From contig CM060172.1 in assembly GCA_030549775.1 (NCBI GenBank), positions 3,016,123-3,080,122 on the forward strand: DNA of 64,000 nt. The letters are read 5' to 3'. Origin of the DNA: Tamarix chinensis (Eukaryota > Streptophyta > Magnoliopsida > Caryophyllales > Tamaricaceae). The notes below the pieces were generated by a model. The model had not been told where the DNA came from and made no database searches. It worked only from the letters and a program-made list of their open reading frames with translations. Numbering within the stretch: the stretch's first letter is position 1; each line of letters starts with the position of its first letter. Shown in pieces: positions 50,386 to 60,761 of the stretch. The translations under genes and the position numbers were made by a program.

Positions 50386-51839
50386 AACAATCTTACTCTT
50401 TAAGTGATTAGTATCTTATTCATTTCTTATTAGATAAATCTTTTCACCCTTGACATGCATGTCAACTATCTTCTACTTCTATTCTCCTAAGGGGGCCCGT
50501 CCCATATCTTGAGACTCCTGCGCCCCTTATTACACCCCAACATCCATTTCCATTTACACTTACCCTTTAATGAAAAACCCAACTCCTACAGGTGTGGGTT
50601 AGGCCCAACACCTTATGACATCCACTCCACCTACTATCACCCCCTAGGGTTTTCCCTTGAAAACCCTAATTGGACCGATGTGGCCCAACCCTCTCTCTCA
50701 CTTACACTACCATTACCTCGTTTATCGCCCCATACCTTAACTCATTAGATCCAATCCCAACTCATATCATCTTACCTTTCGATTTCACATGTGACTGGAA
50801 AAACCCTAGTTGGCCATTTTAAACCTAGTACATTTCTTCTCCCACAAGTAACCTCTTTGCTTTTCCCCTAATATCTCTTCTCTTGCACGGCACCCATAAT
50901 CACCCTTTATATAATAAAATCTCACCCTGAACCCATACTCCACTCTTCCTTAATCATTTTTACTCCCACATTTTCCAAATTACTACTTCCTCCCAAAACC
51001 CTAACCGGGTCCCTTATACACCCTTACACCAACCTACGTACTATTTTTCATCCCAAGTCTCCAATCACTCCACAACTCTCCCCTTAGCTTATTTACACCC
51101 TAATACAACTTTTCTCACGTAAGGATCATCCCCATGAAAGATTTATCCACCCCATGCAAGCTCTCAAAGTCCCCATGCAAATTTTAAGACTTCCATGCAT
51201 GGTTCTCATCTCTCATTCATTTTGGGTCATTCCTTCCTCTTTAGTTTCCTCTCATGGATCCTGAGGTATTTTGGTCAACCTCATATCCCTCATTACTGAA
51301 CTCACTTCCCATTTTCTTTCTTTTTTTCCTTTCATTTCCATATCATATTATCAATGGTCCTATCATGCATGTCCTAGAGGGCCATAACATATTACATCAT
51401 AATCACCATATATATATATATATATAACATGTCATAAGAAAACATATAAAAACATACCTCAACTCCAAGCTGTGCTACACATAAGACAAGTTAATGACAA
51501 TCATGTAATACACGACGTAGCATGATATAAATCATCCAAGGCATACAAGTCACACAATACACATGGGCCTTAGCTACATCCTTACCTAAAACGACGCTGG
51601 GCTTGGAGCATGCTCCTACGCCTCCTTAGGGTTTTGGCTTGATTCACCCATAAGAGGAAAAACTAAGGATTAGTTTTCCTCCTACCAAAAGTACTATTAT
51701 TCCTTATTTTAGTCTATGATTAGGGTTATTGTTATTAAAGGGAGCATTACACATGAAAACTAGGGTTTTTATCGTCAAGTTAGCCTACTAGATATTACTA
51801 GTCAAAATATGTTTATGATAATATTTATTGCTATACTTA

Positions 51840-51905
51840 TATTATTAAACCTAGTAGATTTATTCTTCTAATAATAGTACTAATACTAATTATGGAAAAA
51901 TAGTG

Positions 51906-51944
<39 letters not shown>

Positions 51945-53260
51945 CTTATAGTGGTAGAAACCCTATCATTTTTAAGGCTAAGGCTAATAATAGTGATAAG
52001 GTTAAAATAATAATATGATAATTGCAATACCAACAAAGTACTAATAATCCTAAATATAATAATGATAACAGTTATATTTTGAATAATAATAATATAAGGG
52101 TTCAAATGTTATTGTCACAATAATAGTAATAAAATAATAACAATAATAATAGTAATAACTAATAATGATACCATAGTAATAATGTCAGTGACAAAGGCAT
52201 TAGGAATAATATTAGCAATATTCGAATATTAAATAGTAAAAACACTAAGGCTTAAGTATTCTTCTTCTTTAACAACAAAATAATATTACGCCAACTTCGG
52301 TTTAAATAACATTAATAATAATAAAAATAGTAATAATAATAATGATGATGATGATAAAAGTGTTATGTACAATAATAATAACAATAAAAATGATAATAGT
52401 AACTGAAATGTTAATAATAATATGAGGGTCTAAATATTTATATTAAAAAATAAAAGTGATAATGGACAAAGTTAGTATTAACAATATTAGCAATGAAATA
52501 ATGATAATGATAATGGTAATAATAATAGTAATAATAAAAATAATAGTAATAATAACGTTAGGTTAAGTAGTAACAATAATAATAATAATAATTAAGAAAA
52601 TACTAATAGTAATGATAATAAAAATGGTAATAGTAATATAAGGGTTCAAATATTTACCATAATAGTAAAGATAATGATAATAGACCATAGCTAGCATTAG
52701 TAATAATAGTAGGGATAATAGTGAGGGTAATAATAATAATAATAGTAACAAAGAGGAAAAGTCCTAGTCATAATAACACTAAAGTTGTAGGGCATTATTA
52801 ATGATAATATTATTGATACTAGTTAGGAAGAATCGTAAAGTTAGGTGTAGTAGTAGTAGTAGTAGTAGTAATGGTAAGCATAATAGAGGATAACAATTGA
52901 AAAAGGTAATAGTAATATAAGAATCCCAACATTTACACTAATAATAAAAGTGATAATGGTCAAGTTAGATTTAGTAAGAAAATAATAATGATAATACTAG
53001 TAGTGGTAATAGTAATATTAATAATAATAGAGATCACTTTATTATTACTAGAGTTGTAACCCTTTTTAAATAACATGCCATAGTTATAAATGTTTCTGAA
53101 ATTAGGTTAGATAATAAAGGTGAGACATACTAATAATATTAATAATGGTAATAGTAAGAGTAATAATAATACAACACTAATAATAATAATAATAAGAATA
53201 ATAATAATAGTAATAGTAGGGATAATATTATTAATATTACTAAAAATTATTAACACTTAT
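51840..53260 (+). repeat. AAT-rich simple-sequence zone of copy H
   Basis: Nearly 1.4 kb of imperfect AAT/TAG triplets (for example 51899-51943, and a TAG run at 52849-52868). Isoleucine- and leucine-rich frames here are artefacts. Confidence 0.75.
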
Positions 53261-53880
53261 AGAAAATAGTTTAGGGGCTGGGGAAGTTGGAGTACCACCT
53301 AAGGTTGGTGGCGGAACCAGCGGCAACGCGTGGCGGTGGCAGTGGAGGAGGAAGAGAGGTGGAAATATGGATATGTAGGCTAAAGTAGAGGAAGTGGAGG
53401 GGTGTTTGAGGTGGTGGAAGGTGCAGTAGGTGGAGAGGGGTGGGATGGAGGTGGTGGTGTAGCCGAGAGTGGCGGCACACGGTAGTTGGTGTAGTGGTCG
53501 AAGGTAGTGGAAGGTGGTGGAAGGTGGAGAAAGTATAAGGAGAGGGAGGCAAGGAGAGATGGAGGTATGGGAAGGTAGGGTAGGTCCCCTGGATGTTTTG
53601 GAGGGTGGAGGAGGTGTTAGTTGCTGTGGGATTAGCGGCGGAAGGCGGCGATGAGAGGCTGAAGTGGGCTAATCGAGTTGGCAACTTTGCATGGCCAGGA
53701 CGGCTTGTGAAGGGCAAGATAGGGGATGGTGGTGGCTTATTTTTATAGAGGGAGGTGCGGGGAAGGTTTTGGTAGGCAATCGTCGAAGGCAATGGAACAA
53801 GGGTCTGTTTGGGTGGCGGCGAACGACTGGATTTCTAGGCTTGCGAAAAAGGAAGCTCGATTATGGATGCCTTTGGGGTG

Positions 53881-53888
53881 TATATATA
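53881..53888 (+). promoter_or_regulatory. Putative LTR TATA box (TATATATA) in copy H
   Basis: Lies 883 bp before the element end in a GC-rich zone, matching the position of the TATATATAG at 5016 in copy B. Probable U3 promoter of the parent element; not proven. Confidence 0.4.
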
Positions 53889-54329
53889 GGCTAATTGAGG
53901 GGGAAAACGACAAAGGGAGAAGAATATAACCGGGGGCAGGTGAGGCAAGACCACCAGCAGGCGGTGGCAGGTGGTGCAGTCCTGCCATGGTAGGTTAGGT
54001 TGGGCCAGGAGAAAAAGGAAAGGGGATGGGAACGCGAGGAGGGGAGAGATGGGGTTGGTCGGGGTTGAAAAAGGGAATAAAACGATAGGGAGAGTATGGG
54101 AGGACGATCGGGCGTTGGGCTGGTGGCTGTCGGCAAAAATCGGGGTTGCAGGTCGGCTTTGCAGGTCGGGTCTGGGGAAGAAGAAGAGGAAGGGTGGGCC
54201 GGTGGTCCAAGGGAAGGAGAAAAAAAGAAGAATCGACCGACGGTTGGGCACAGGGGCAAGGCTCACGGCTTGGGCCGCACAAGACGGGGAAGGGGAAAGT
54301 GATCTGGGTCGGCGGGCTGGCCCAGTCGG

Positions 54330-54418
54330 GGGAAAATGGGGAAAGAAAGAAGAAAGGAGAAGGAAGGAGAGAGAAAAAAAGGAAAAGAGAAAAAGGGAAA
54401 AAAGGGGGAAATAGATAA
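54330..54418 (+). repeat. Purine-rich tract near the end of copy H
   Basis: gaaaatggggaaagaaagaagaaagg-type run between the GC-rich zone and the AT-rich tail, as in copy B. Confidence 0.6.
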
Positions 54419-54764
54419 AATAACTTATGGGAAATAAGTTGTAGTATTTTTTATTGATAAACAAATTTTAATAATTTAACTTAATATACTTTAATATATT
54501 GGTTTAAAAGGTAAATTTTAGAACATATTAGTTTAAACCATATTTAAATAGAATGAGTATGATAAAATAACAATTTATTTATTTTAATTTATTAAATATT
54601 CACATCTAATTTTATATACTCAAAAATTCACAAAATAATTAAATTAATTTAATTTAAAAGGTAAAACCCTCAAAATAATTAAATTAAATAAGTTTAAAAG
54701 CTAAATTATCCCAAATAAAAGTGATTTATTAAATTATAGGTTTTTAAAAATTTAGGGGATTATA

Positions 54765-55199
54765 GGGTTACTCGGTACTATAGTACTGAAGGGTTCCCTT
54801 TGTGGGCCTTTACCTAATTAGTGGGCTATATCTCTTGCATATCCATTGCAAGTGCTATTCAAGAGGTCTCGGGTACAAGAATAAGGATTATTCGAAAATC
54901 CTTAGGGTACTTCTCCTACTCTTTTTAATTCTTTGGTAAATGATTTTACTCTCATAACCACTAACTGTGGGCTTATATCTTTTGTAATGATTTCAGTGTG
55001 CTACTCTATTTTAAAGTGAATTTTTATAAATTATGTGATATTCTTATAGCCTTAGTACTTGGTACTGAAATGGTAGGAGTAAACCGGTCTGGTACTAAGT
55101 GTGGCGGTTATATCCCTGAAATTCACAGTTTTTTTCTTTGCTTCCGCTATTCACTTTAATAAAATAATTTTTTTGGTAGTGAATTTTAGGGGTGTTACA
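54765..55199 (-). mobile_element. Long LTR copy F (minus), 5' head segment
   Basis: On the minus strand it starts at 55199 with TGTAACACCCCTAAAATTCA and carries hairpin motif 1 (55057-55100). It reaches the motif-2 position (GTACTATAGTAC palindrome at 54775-54786) where copy H is inserted. Family sequence continues at 49290 downward. TATTA (55200-55204) is the partner of TCTTA (41792-41796). Confidence 0.75.
55057..55100 (-). other. Hairpin motif 1 in copy F
   Basis: ACTTGGTAC (55057-55065) and GTACTAAGT (55092-55100) with a 26-base loop, the same geometry as in copies B, H and J. Confidence 0.6.
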
Positions 55200-55430
55200 T
55201 ATTATCAACAAATCAAGCATATACACTAATGAAATATTAGCGCATTCATGACATAGTTAAAAGATGTGATGTGAGTTTATGCAAAGTGTTATTAGAAGCA
55301 AATATTGCTAGCTCATTAACTAAGCCTCTCTTATATGCTAACCATGACTATCACATTAAGGAATTTGGTAGTAGATTCATACATGAGTGATTCATGTACT
55401 ATTGAGATATTTATGTGTATGTTATGCTTA
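55200..55430 (+). pseudogene. Copia RNase H C-terminus (decayed), after copy F
   Basis: Continues the copia RNase H broken at 41796. Leaving out copy F and one duplication, the frame runs smoothly across the join, which proves the two parts belong together. A VSLCKVLLEANIASSLTKPL segment (about 55269-55330) is the usual C-terminal signature, but frame breaks follow. Confidence 0.7.
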
Positions 55431-56176
55431 ATTTTTGTTAATAATAAATATTTTTGTTGTTTTATTTTAATTACATCTATGATTGAATTATTTTAATATC
55501 TCCATGAATGTCTTATATGTAATGATAGAACATCAAATAAGTGATTTAATTGTGAAAGTCTATCATTTACATTATATAATTATTCTATATGATCCCTATT
55601 ATATCATCATTAACCATAGAGATATAATGGTTTATTACTAGCATGTTGATTAACTAATGACCAAGTTTCACATGTCATGAGTACATAATATTAAGTTAAT
55701 CACATTGATAAGTGTTAGAGAACATTGTATTGGATCGAACCACCATTAGAATAGCATAAGATTGTTTTTTATGTGTCATTATTAGTTCTCATATCAGCTT
55801 AAATAATAGTCATTCAACATAAATTCACTATTTTTCCTTTATGAGGATTAGTTTATTTTGACACTACTTCATATTGCCTTTTAGACATGTGATTACAAAA
55901 GTAATGATTAAAAATGCTATGAACCATACCAAGGAATATGGTGAATAAGATGGAAATATACCCTTTCATATAATGAGAGAAATATATCTTTAGACCCTTA
56001 AAATAAATCAAATTGGGACGTGCATGACCATTTTCAAATAAGTTGAAAGTAAATCATTTGATTTTAACTATGGAATTGGGAAATTGATAATTGAACTAGA
56101 TAATGGTGACACAATTACTACTTCATATTTAATTGTGATATTTTGTGGTCGAAGAACTATATTGATGGGGTTTAGT
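55431..56176 (+). other. Copia 3' internal untranslated region
   Basis: AT-rich, no gene. Lies between the RNase H end and the polypurine tract. Confidence 0.5.
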
Positions 56177-56188
56177 GCAAGTAGGAGA
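56177..56188 (+). other. Copia polypurine tract
   Basis: gtgcaagtaggagat, close to the gtgcaagtgggagat that precedes the 3' LTR in many plant copia elements. The LTR start (T[G/A]TTAGAGATATGCCCTAGGAACC, split by the TRIM) follows directly. Confidence 0.55.
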
Positions 56189-56198
56189 TTATTAGAGA

Positions 56199-56507
56199 TA
56201 TTTAACCCCCGAGTTGATACAACTACACAAGGGCTATGTTGGTGTTCTTTCGGATTGTTCGACTAGCCCTACAAATTAACACGAGTCTTTTCAACACGCT
56301 TTATCCTCAATCATGCAATTCCCAAGAAAATTTTAAAAACTTTATGAAACTTCCCAGAAGGATTACCCATCCTCAAAATTTCTCTACTACAAGCACGCGT
56401 AACTATGGAATTCTTAGGATAGAATCACCAAAATGATGGTATACCATGTTGATATAATTAGCTAAATCAATATTTATGATACTCTGCTCAATTTAGGGGT
56501 ATTAAAT
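56199..56507 (-). repeat. TRIM 3' LTR
   Basis: On the minus strand it starts near TTTAATACCCCTAAATTG and ends CAACTCGGGGGTTAAATA. It carries the better preserved 5S-like segment (56349-56403). Confidence 0.75.
56349..56403 (-). other. 5S rRNA-like segment in the TRIM 3' LTR
   Basis: On the minus strand GTTACGCGTGCTTG is followed by GAGGATGGGTAATCC and TTCTGGGAAGTTTC. This tracks the internal promoter part of plant 5S rRNA (GTTAAGCGTGCTTG...GGATGGGTGACCTCCTGGGAAG), covering the box A and box C areas. It is not a 5S gene: only the internal promoter half is present. Confidence 0.75.
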
Positions 56508-56639
56508 TCACCTCCACTTAAAGAACATAGTGTCCGCATTGCACTTCAACCATTAGTTGTCTTAATATAGTTTATCCCAATAATCATCCTACTAGGTGGC
56601 TGATTGGCTCATCTAAGTTTAGCTCATGATCACAATTTT

Positions 56640-56651
56640 GCTCTAATACCA
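56640..56651 (-). other. TRIM primer-binding site
   Basis: TGGTATTAGAGC on the minus strand, 11 of 12 bases complementary to the initiator methionine tRNA 3' end, 3-5 bases from the 5' LTR. Confidence 0.75.
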
Positions 56652-56654
56652 TTT

Positions 56655-56961
56655 TCTAACACCTCGAGTTGATATGACCACGAAACGACTACTTTGGAGT
56701 GCTTTTGGATTGATCAACTAACTCTATAGATTGACATGAGTCCTTTCAACATAATTTATCCTCACTCACACACTTCATAAGAAATTTTTAGAAAATTTTT
56801 AAAACTTTTCAAGAGGTTCATCCATCCTAAAAATTGCTCCATGACAAACACGATTAACTATAACATTATTAGGATAGAATCACCAATAGGATGGTATACT
56901 ATGTTGATATAAGTAGTCAAATATATTTTTATAACACTCTACTCGATTTAGAGGTATTATA
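56655..56961 (-). repeat. TRIM 5' LTR
   Basis: Direct copy of 56199-56507 with many differences. Contains a more decayed 5S-like segment at 56803-56858 (GTTAATCGTGTTTG...AGGATGGATGAACCTCTTG). Confidence 0.75.
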
Positions 56962-57500
56962 AGATATGCCCTAGGAACCAATATTGAAGATTATGTCAGA
57001 CATTTGACTTTCACACAACTTAGATATTCATACTATCTTACTAGAATATTGCTTATGGATTGTGGGAAAATAAGGTGTTTTAGGCTTAGGAAAAAAGTTG
57101 GGTGAGCTATAGGGTTACACACTAGAACAAATTAGATTAACATAGTTGGACTAAAATATATGATATAATATGTGCTATTATCTAATACTAGATTGTATAG
57201 GGTTTAAGTGTTTTTTTCTCCCTTATGAAAAATAGAGAGCCATATTGGGATTAATAGACATAGAAAATCAAATTTCTTCCATTCACTTCTACAACCATCC
57301 TAGAGAGATAAAAAGTCAGTTCATGATGCTAGCACACCCTGTATTGGATCAAGCACATTTGTGTGGATATCAATAAAGGAATAATAATTGGCATAAAATC
57401 TTGACACATTTTATCATGCCGAAAGATGTATGTTCAAGATTGATTAATTTGTTCTTGATAATTACATGATTCTTAGAATTTAGACTAGATTTGAAAAACC

Positions 57501-58020
57501 TAAGACTAGACTATCCCCCATCCAATGCAATACCTCTTCCCCCATGCATTCTTTTTCTCCTAAAGTTGACACCAATTTCTTTCTGCTACAATGGACCATA
57601 CTCTACTTCACCGTTAATTGTTCTCTTTCGACAACCTTGTTTTCCCCTCTCAGGCCCATTTTCAAACTAGTAGAAGAAGACTAGAAAAAATTTGTTAAGT
57701 GAGTCTAAAGATAAAGCTGGAGATTACAAGTGGACAAAGAAAAGAAAAGAAAAGAAAAAATTTCTCATTCAATTGTTTTCTTCATTGGAGATGGAGATTC
57801 ATTTTCATAGACTAAGGCATTAATAATATATATTGGATTATATTATTCTCTTATTGGTATGAGATTTGTAGGTAGTCAATCACTTGAATTTATTAGGATA
57901 TATGTGAAAAACCATGAACAGTTAAGCTAAAAGTCAAACATAAAAAAGAGAAGAAAGATTTTAGTTGATAACATTTCCCTTGTATTTAATAAAAAAAATA
58001 TATTTATTTTTAAAATATGT
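57501..58020. other. Unclassified spacer
   Basis: AT-rich with no recognisable gene; may include the end of the copia LTR. Confidence 0.35.
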
Positions 58021-58740
58021 TATTTTTTTATTACTATGATGAGACCATGTGCATTCCACCCATATCTTTGTATGAATAATAAGTATGTAGTTTTCTCCTA
58101 AGATATGTGTATTTTTTTATCTTGGAAATTGTGTATTTTTATCCTATAAAATGTGTATTTATATTATGTATATTTCTCCCTTTCATTTCATAAATAATAA
58201 TAAAAAGTGTACTTCTTTTTAGTAGGCATGCAATTTTATCTTAGATGATGTGTATTAATAACATGTGTATTCCTCACTTAAGTTGATATAAATAAAAGAG
58301 TGTTTTGCTTTTCCAAACATTTGTGTATTTTTTTTCTTTCAAAAATTTATAGTTATAACATGAATATTTTTCTCTAGGTATATTTATTTATATGAAAGTG
58401 TGTATTTACATCGTAGAAGATATGCACATACAACCTAGAAAATATGTATTTATAAATTAAAAGATGTGTATTAAATTATTTATATGTTGTAAGATGTGCA
58501 TTGGAATATGTGTATTATATCTTGTATGATGTGCATTTATATTTTGTAATATGTGTAGTTAGTTGGACAATATGCATATACTTCCACCATCATTTAAATC
58601 AAAATTCATAAATTTTTTAAAAATAACACTAATTTTCCACTGTATATCTAAAAAACAAACATTTCAATATAAAATATGTGTATTTAAACTTAGAAAAATG
58701 TGCATTTATATTTTACAAGTTGTGTATTTGTTTGAAACTA
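58021..58740. repeat. Degenerate TGTGTATTTAT repeat zone
   Basis: About 20 loose copies of (a)tgtgtatttat or its variants (tgtgcatttat, tatgtgtattta), spaced roughly 20-45 bp. Not a clean tandem array. Confidence 0.6.
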
Positions 58741-59260
58741 CATTGTCACCAATAATTAAAAAGTTCAATAAATTACAAAAGTGTCACATTTCTAGTAAGT
58801 ATAATTGAAAGAATTCTCGACACAAATTGCCCCAAATCCAACTATCTAGAGATAGTCTCAACGTTGTTGCCAAATATTTCTTTTTATTCCAATCCCAAAT
58901 GGGTCTGATAAATACTTGATTTGGGTGTCAATTTTTGTTTAATTAAACTTAATAAAATAATATAACCAGTAAAATTATAAGTACATATTTATTATCATAT
59001 CCAAAAATGTAATACATAAGGGAGAATAGATTCTTTTACGAATAGAAATATTTTAGTATTAATTTATTATTATTAAAAAAATATTTTTAGTAAATTTTTA
59101 TATAAAAAATTATTTTAGAAAGATTAAATCATGCTTTTTATTTTTATTTTAATTTTTTTTAATTATATATATACATTAAATAATTTATTATTTTTAATAA
59201 ATAATATAATTATAATATTAAACCTAATTTTATTATATATATTGATAGAATCTTTTTTTC
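58741..59260. other. AT-rich spacer
   Basis: Poly-A/T-rich, no gene or element ends recognised. Confidence 0.4.
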
Positions 59261-60230
59261 ATGAGAAGAAAGTACAATATTAACTCTGTCAATCGCACTG
59301 TTCAGCGCCAAATAGCTAACAAAAGTTTCGGTCAGAACCTCAAGGTCCAGCTGTGCCATATTTTTCTTTCTGTCCTAACCTGTCATGTTTGGTATAGTCT
59401 AGAATCGATTCCACACACTTGAAACAGACGTACGTTAACACACGAGCGTTTGCCGGTGCTGCCACTATCCTCCCTCGCGGTACGTACCCCTGTTTTCCTC
59501 TTATTATCTTTCGCCACCTATCTTGCTACCTTAGCAGCAGTCCGTACGGTCCTCGTAGCTGATCCCTTAGTCCAAAGTCCAAACCACCTCTCTCAAGCTG
59601 TCCCAAGTCCCATCCAAACTACCTTTAAGGGGCAAAATTTACGTTTATAACCTCATTTCTTGTTCCAACTTATCCGTCACACACATGACCTTACCTTGAC
59701 ATCAGTGTCTTACCGCTGTCAATCCAATGGCATATGTCGTGATATGTGGTATGAATGTCGGGCCTTTCACTTTAAATGAAGCAAACCAAATGGGTCCCAA
59801 TAGTCCGTGGTCCTCGGCCTTTTGCCTCAGCTCAGATTCAGAAGCGAACAACATCAGAGAGGGCAGGGCCTGACCTCCACACACTCTCTCTCCTCGCCTT
59901 TCCTATTCTTTGACTTGGACATTCATATCATATGCTTACATGACTAAAGCACCACATCAATTGAAAAATACACATGATTCATAGTAGCAACAGCAGCAGC
60001 GGCCGGAGCAAGCATTTAATAAGCACCCTCACTCCCAATCCCCCTACCATTGGCCTCTCCCAACTCCTAAGTTATTCCATACATACGCCTCTCTTCTTCA
60101 AAACTTCTTAGACTGTAGCATCCCTTTCTGAAGGAACAAGAACAAACACCTGGTACGCAAAATGGAAACGAAAAACTCTCCCTAGCCCCTTAATCAACTG
60201 CTACTTTTCAGTTCTCGTAGTCGATCGTTA
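59261..60230 (+). promoter_or_regulatory. Upstream region of the EPFL gene
   Basis: The sequence changes here from AT-rich repeat to mixed, single-copy-looking DNA. It should hold the EPFL promoter and 5' UTR. A CCATTGG box lies at about 60048, and the 60100-60230 stretch looks like a leader. I see no convincing TATA box. Open frames at 59450-59650 and 59702-59884 have no recognisable product. Confidence 0.4.
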
Positions 60231-60761
60231 ATGCTATCTCCATCACCATACACTCAGTCCCCACAACAAATCAATCGTATTCTTATGGGTCGTGTTTTAC
60301 GCAGAATCTGCGGCCGGTGTGTATTACTATTCACGAAAGCCGCGGTGGTGGCGCTGCTGATACCAATACTGGGCACCTCTGTGTCGGCAACCGGTGTAAC
60401 ACGGACGCCGTCATATGAATCAGCTAAAGCGTCGGAATTCACCAGCCCTGTATTGGTTTCAACATCAATCTACAGAAAACATGACCAATCGATGAGAGAG
60501 ATGGCAGAAGCAGAGCCGGCAGAGCAAGACGTAGATGGTCATTTGGGGCGTGTTTTAAGTATGGGTACTGCCGTAAAAAGGAGGAGGATGAGAGGTTGGA
60601 TTGGCCCGGGGTCGTCGCCTCCGACGTGTAGATCTAAGTGTGGGAGTTGCACGCCGTGTAAACCGGTTCATGTACCGATTCAACCGGGCATGAGTACGCC
60701 ATTAGAGTATTACCCAGAGGCCTGGAGATGCAAGTGCAGCAATAAGCTGTATATGCCGTAA
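60231..60761 (+). CDS. EPFL2: EPIDERMAL PATTERNING FACTOR-LIKE secreted peptide precursor
   Basis: 176 codons, intact. EPFL peptides are secreted cysteine-rich signals read by ERECTA-family receptor kinases, with TMM in some tissues, and pattern stomata, leaf margins, stems or ovules. A second ATG at 60285 (Met19) gives a better N-terminus: basic residues, then a hydrophobic core (CVLLFTKAAVVALLIPILG) with likely cleavage after SVSA (about residue 52). The propeptide is poorly conserved; KRRRMRG (116-122) precedes the mature part. That part has GPGSSPPTC, six cysteines (133, 137, 140, 143, 167, 169) and the ending EYYPEAWRCKCSNKLYMP. From memory this fits the EPFL1/2/3 subgroup, closest to EPFL2, so the symbol is tentative. 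I see no intron, although a 5' exon cannot be excluded. It is the only plausible functional gene here. Confidence 0.85.
   Translation: MLSPSPYTQSPQQINRILMGRVLRRICGRCVLLFTKAAVVALLIPILGTSVSATGVTRTPSYESAKASEFTSPVLVSTSIYRKHDQSMREMAEAEPAEQDVDGHLGRVLSMGTAVKRRRMRGWIGPGSSPPTCRSKCGSCTPCKPVHVPIQPGMSTPLEYYPEAWRCKCSNKLYMP

Larger units (their letters stand above)
49291..54764 (+). mobile_element. Long LTR-like element, copy H (probable solo LTR, 5.5 kb)
   Basis: Starts TGTAACACCCCCAAATTTAC and ends AAAATTTAGGGGATTATA (final CA decayed to TA). GGGTT flanks it on both sides (49286-49290 and 54765-54769), a perfect 5-bp duplication within copy F. The order of parts is as in copy B: hairpin motif 1 (49391-49434), hairpin motif 2 (49817-49833), two array blocks (50032-50165 and 50252-50385), accctaa/catgca-rich middle, AAT-rich zone (51840-53260), GC-rich zone (53280-54330) with TATATATA at 53881, purine tract (54330-54418) and AT-rich tail. 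No coding region, no second LTR. Since it interrupts copy F, it is younger than F. Confidence 0.85.
56199..56961 (-). mobile_element. Cassandra-type TRIM retrotransposon (about 760 bp)
   Basis: Two direct repeats of about 305 bp (56199-56507 and 56655-56961) flank a 147-bp interior. On the minus strand the interior starts with a primer-binding site TGGTATTAGAGC (initiator tRNA-Met type, one mismatch) and ends with a purine-rich stretch (aagtggaggtga). No coding capacity. The flanks AGAGA (56194-56198) and AGATA (56962-56966) are a 4/5 duplication. Each LTR contains a 5S rRNA-like segment, the hallmark of Cassandra, a non-autonomous family mobilised by other elements. It is inserted about 10 bp into the copia 3' LTR. 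Confidence 0.85.
56189..57500 (+). repeat. Copia 3' LTR, interrupted by a TRIM
   Basis: Begins tattagaga at 56189, is interrupted by the TRIM (56199-56961), and continues agatatgccctaggaaccaatattg from 56962. The far end is uncertain; LTR-like sequence seems to reach at least 57420. Confidence 0.5.

Noticed and set aside
53271..54464. Long proline-rich and Gly/Arg-rich open frames on both strands
   Set aside because: They overlap in several frames in the GC-rich zone of copy H, where stop codons are rare by composition.
56349..56403. A 5S rRNA gene
   Set aside because: Only the internal-promoter half is similar, it is duplicated in the two LTRs of a TRIM, and the rest of 5S is absent.
59450..59650. 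66-codon ORF upstream of EPFL as a secreted peptide gene
   Set aside because: Hydrophobic start but no cysteine pattern or recognisable motif; likely chance frame in the promoter region.
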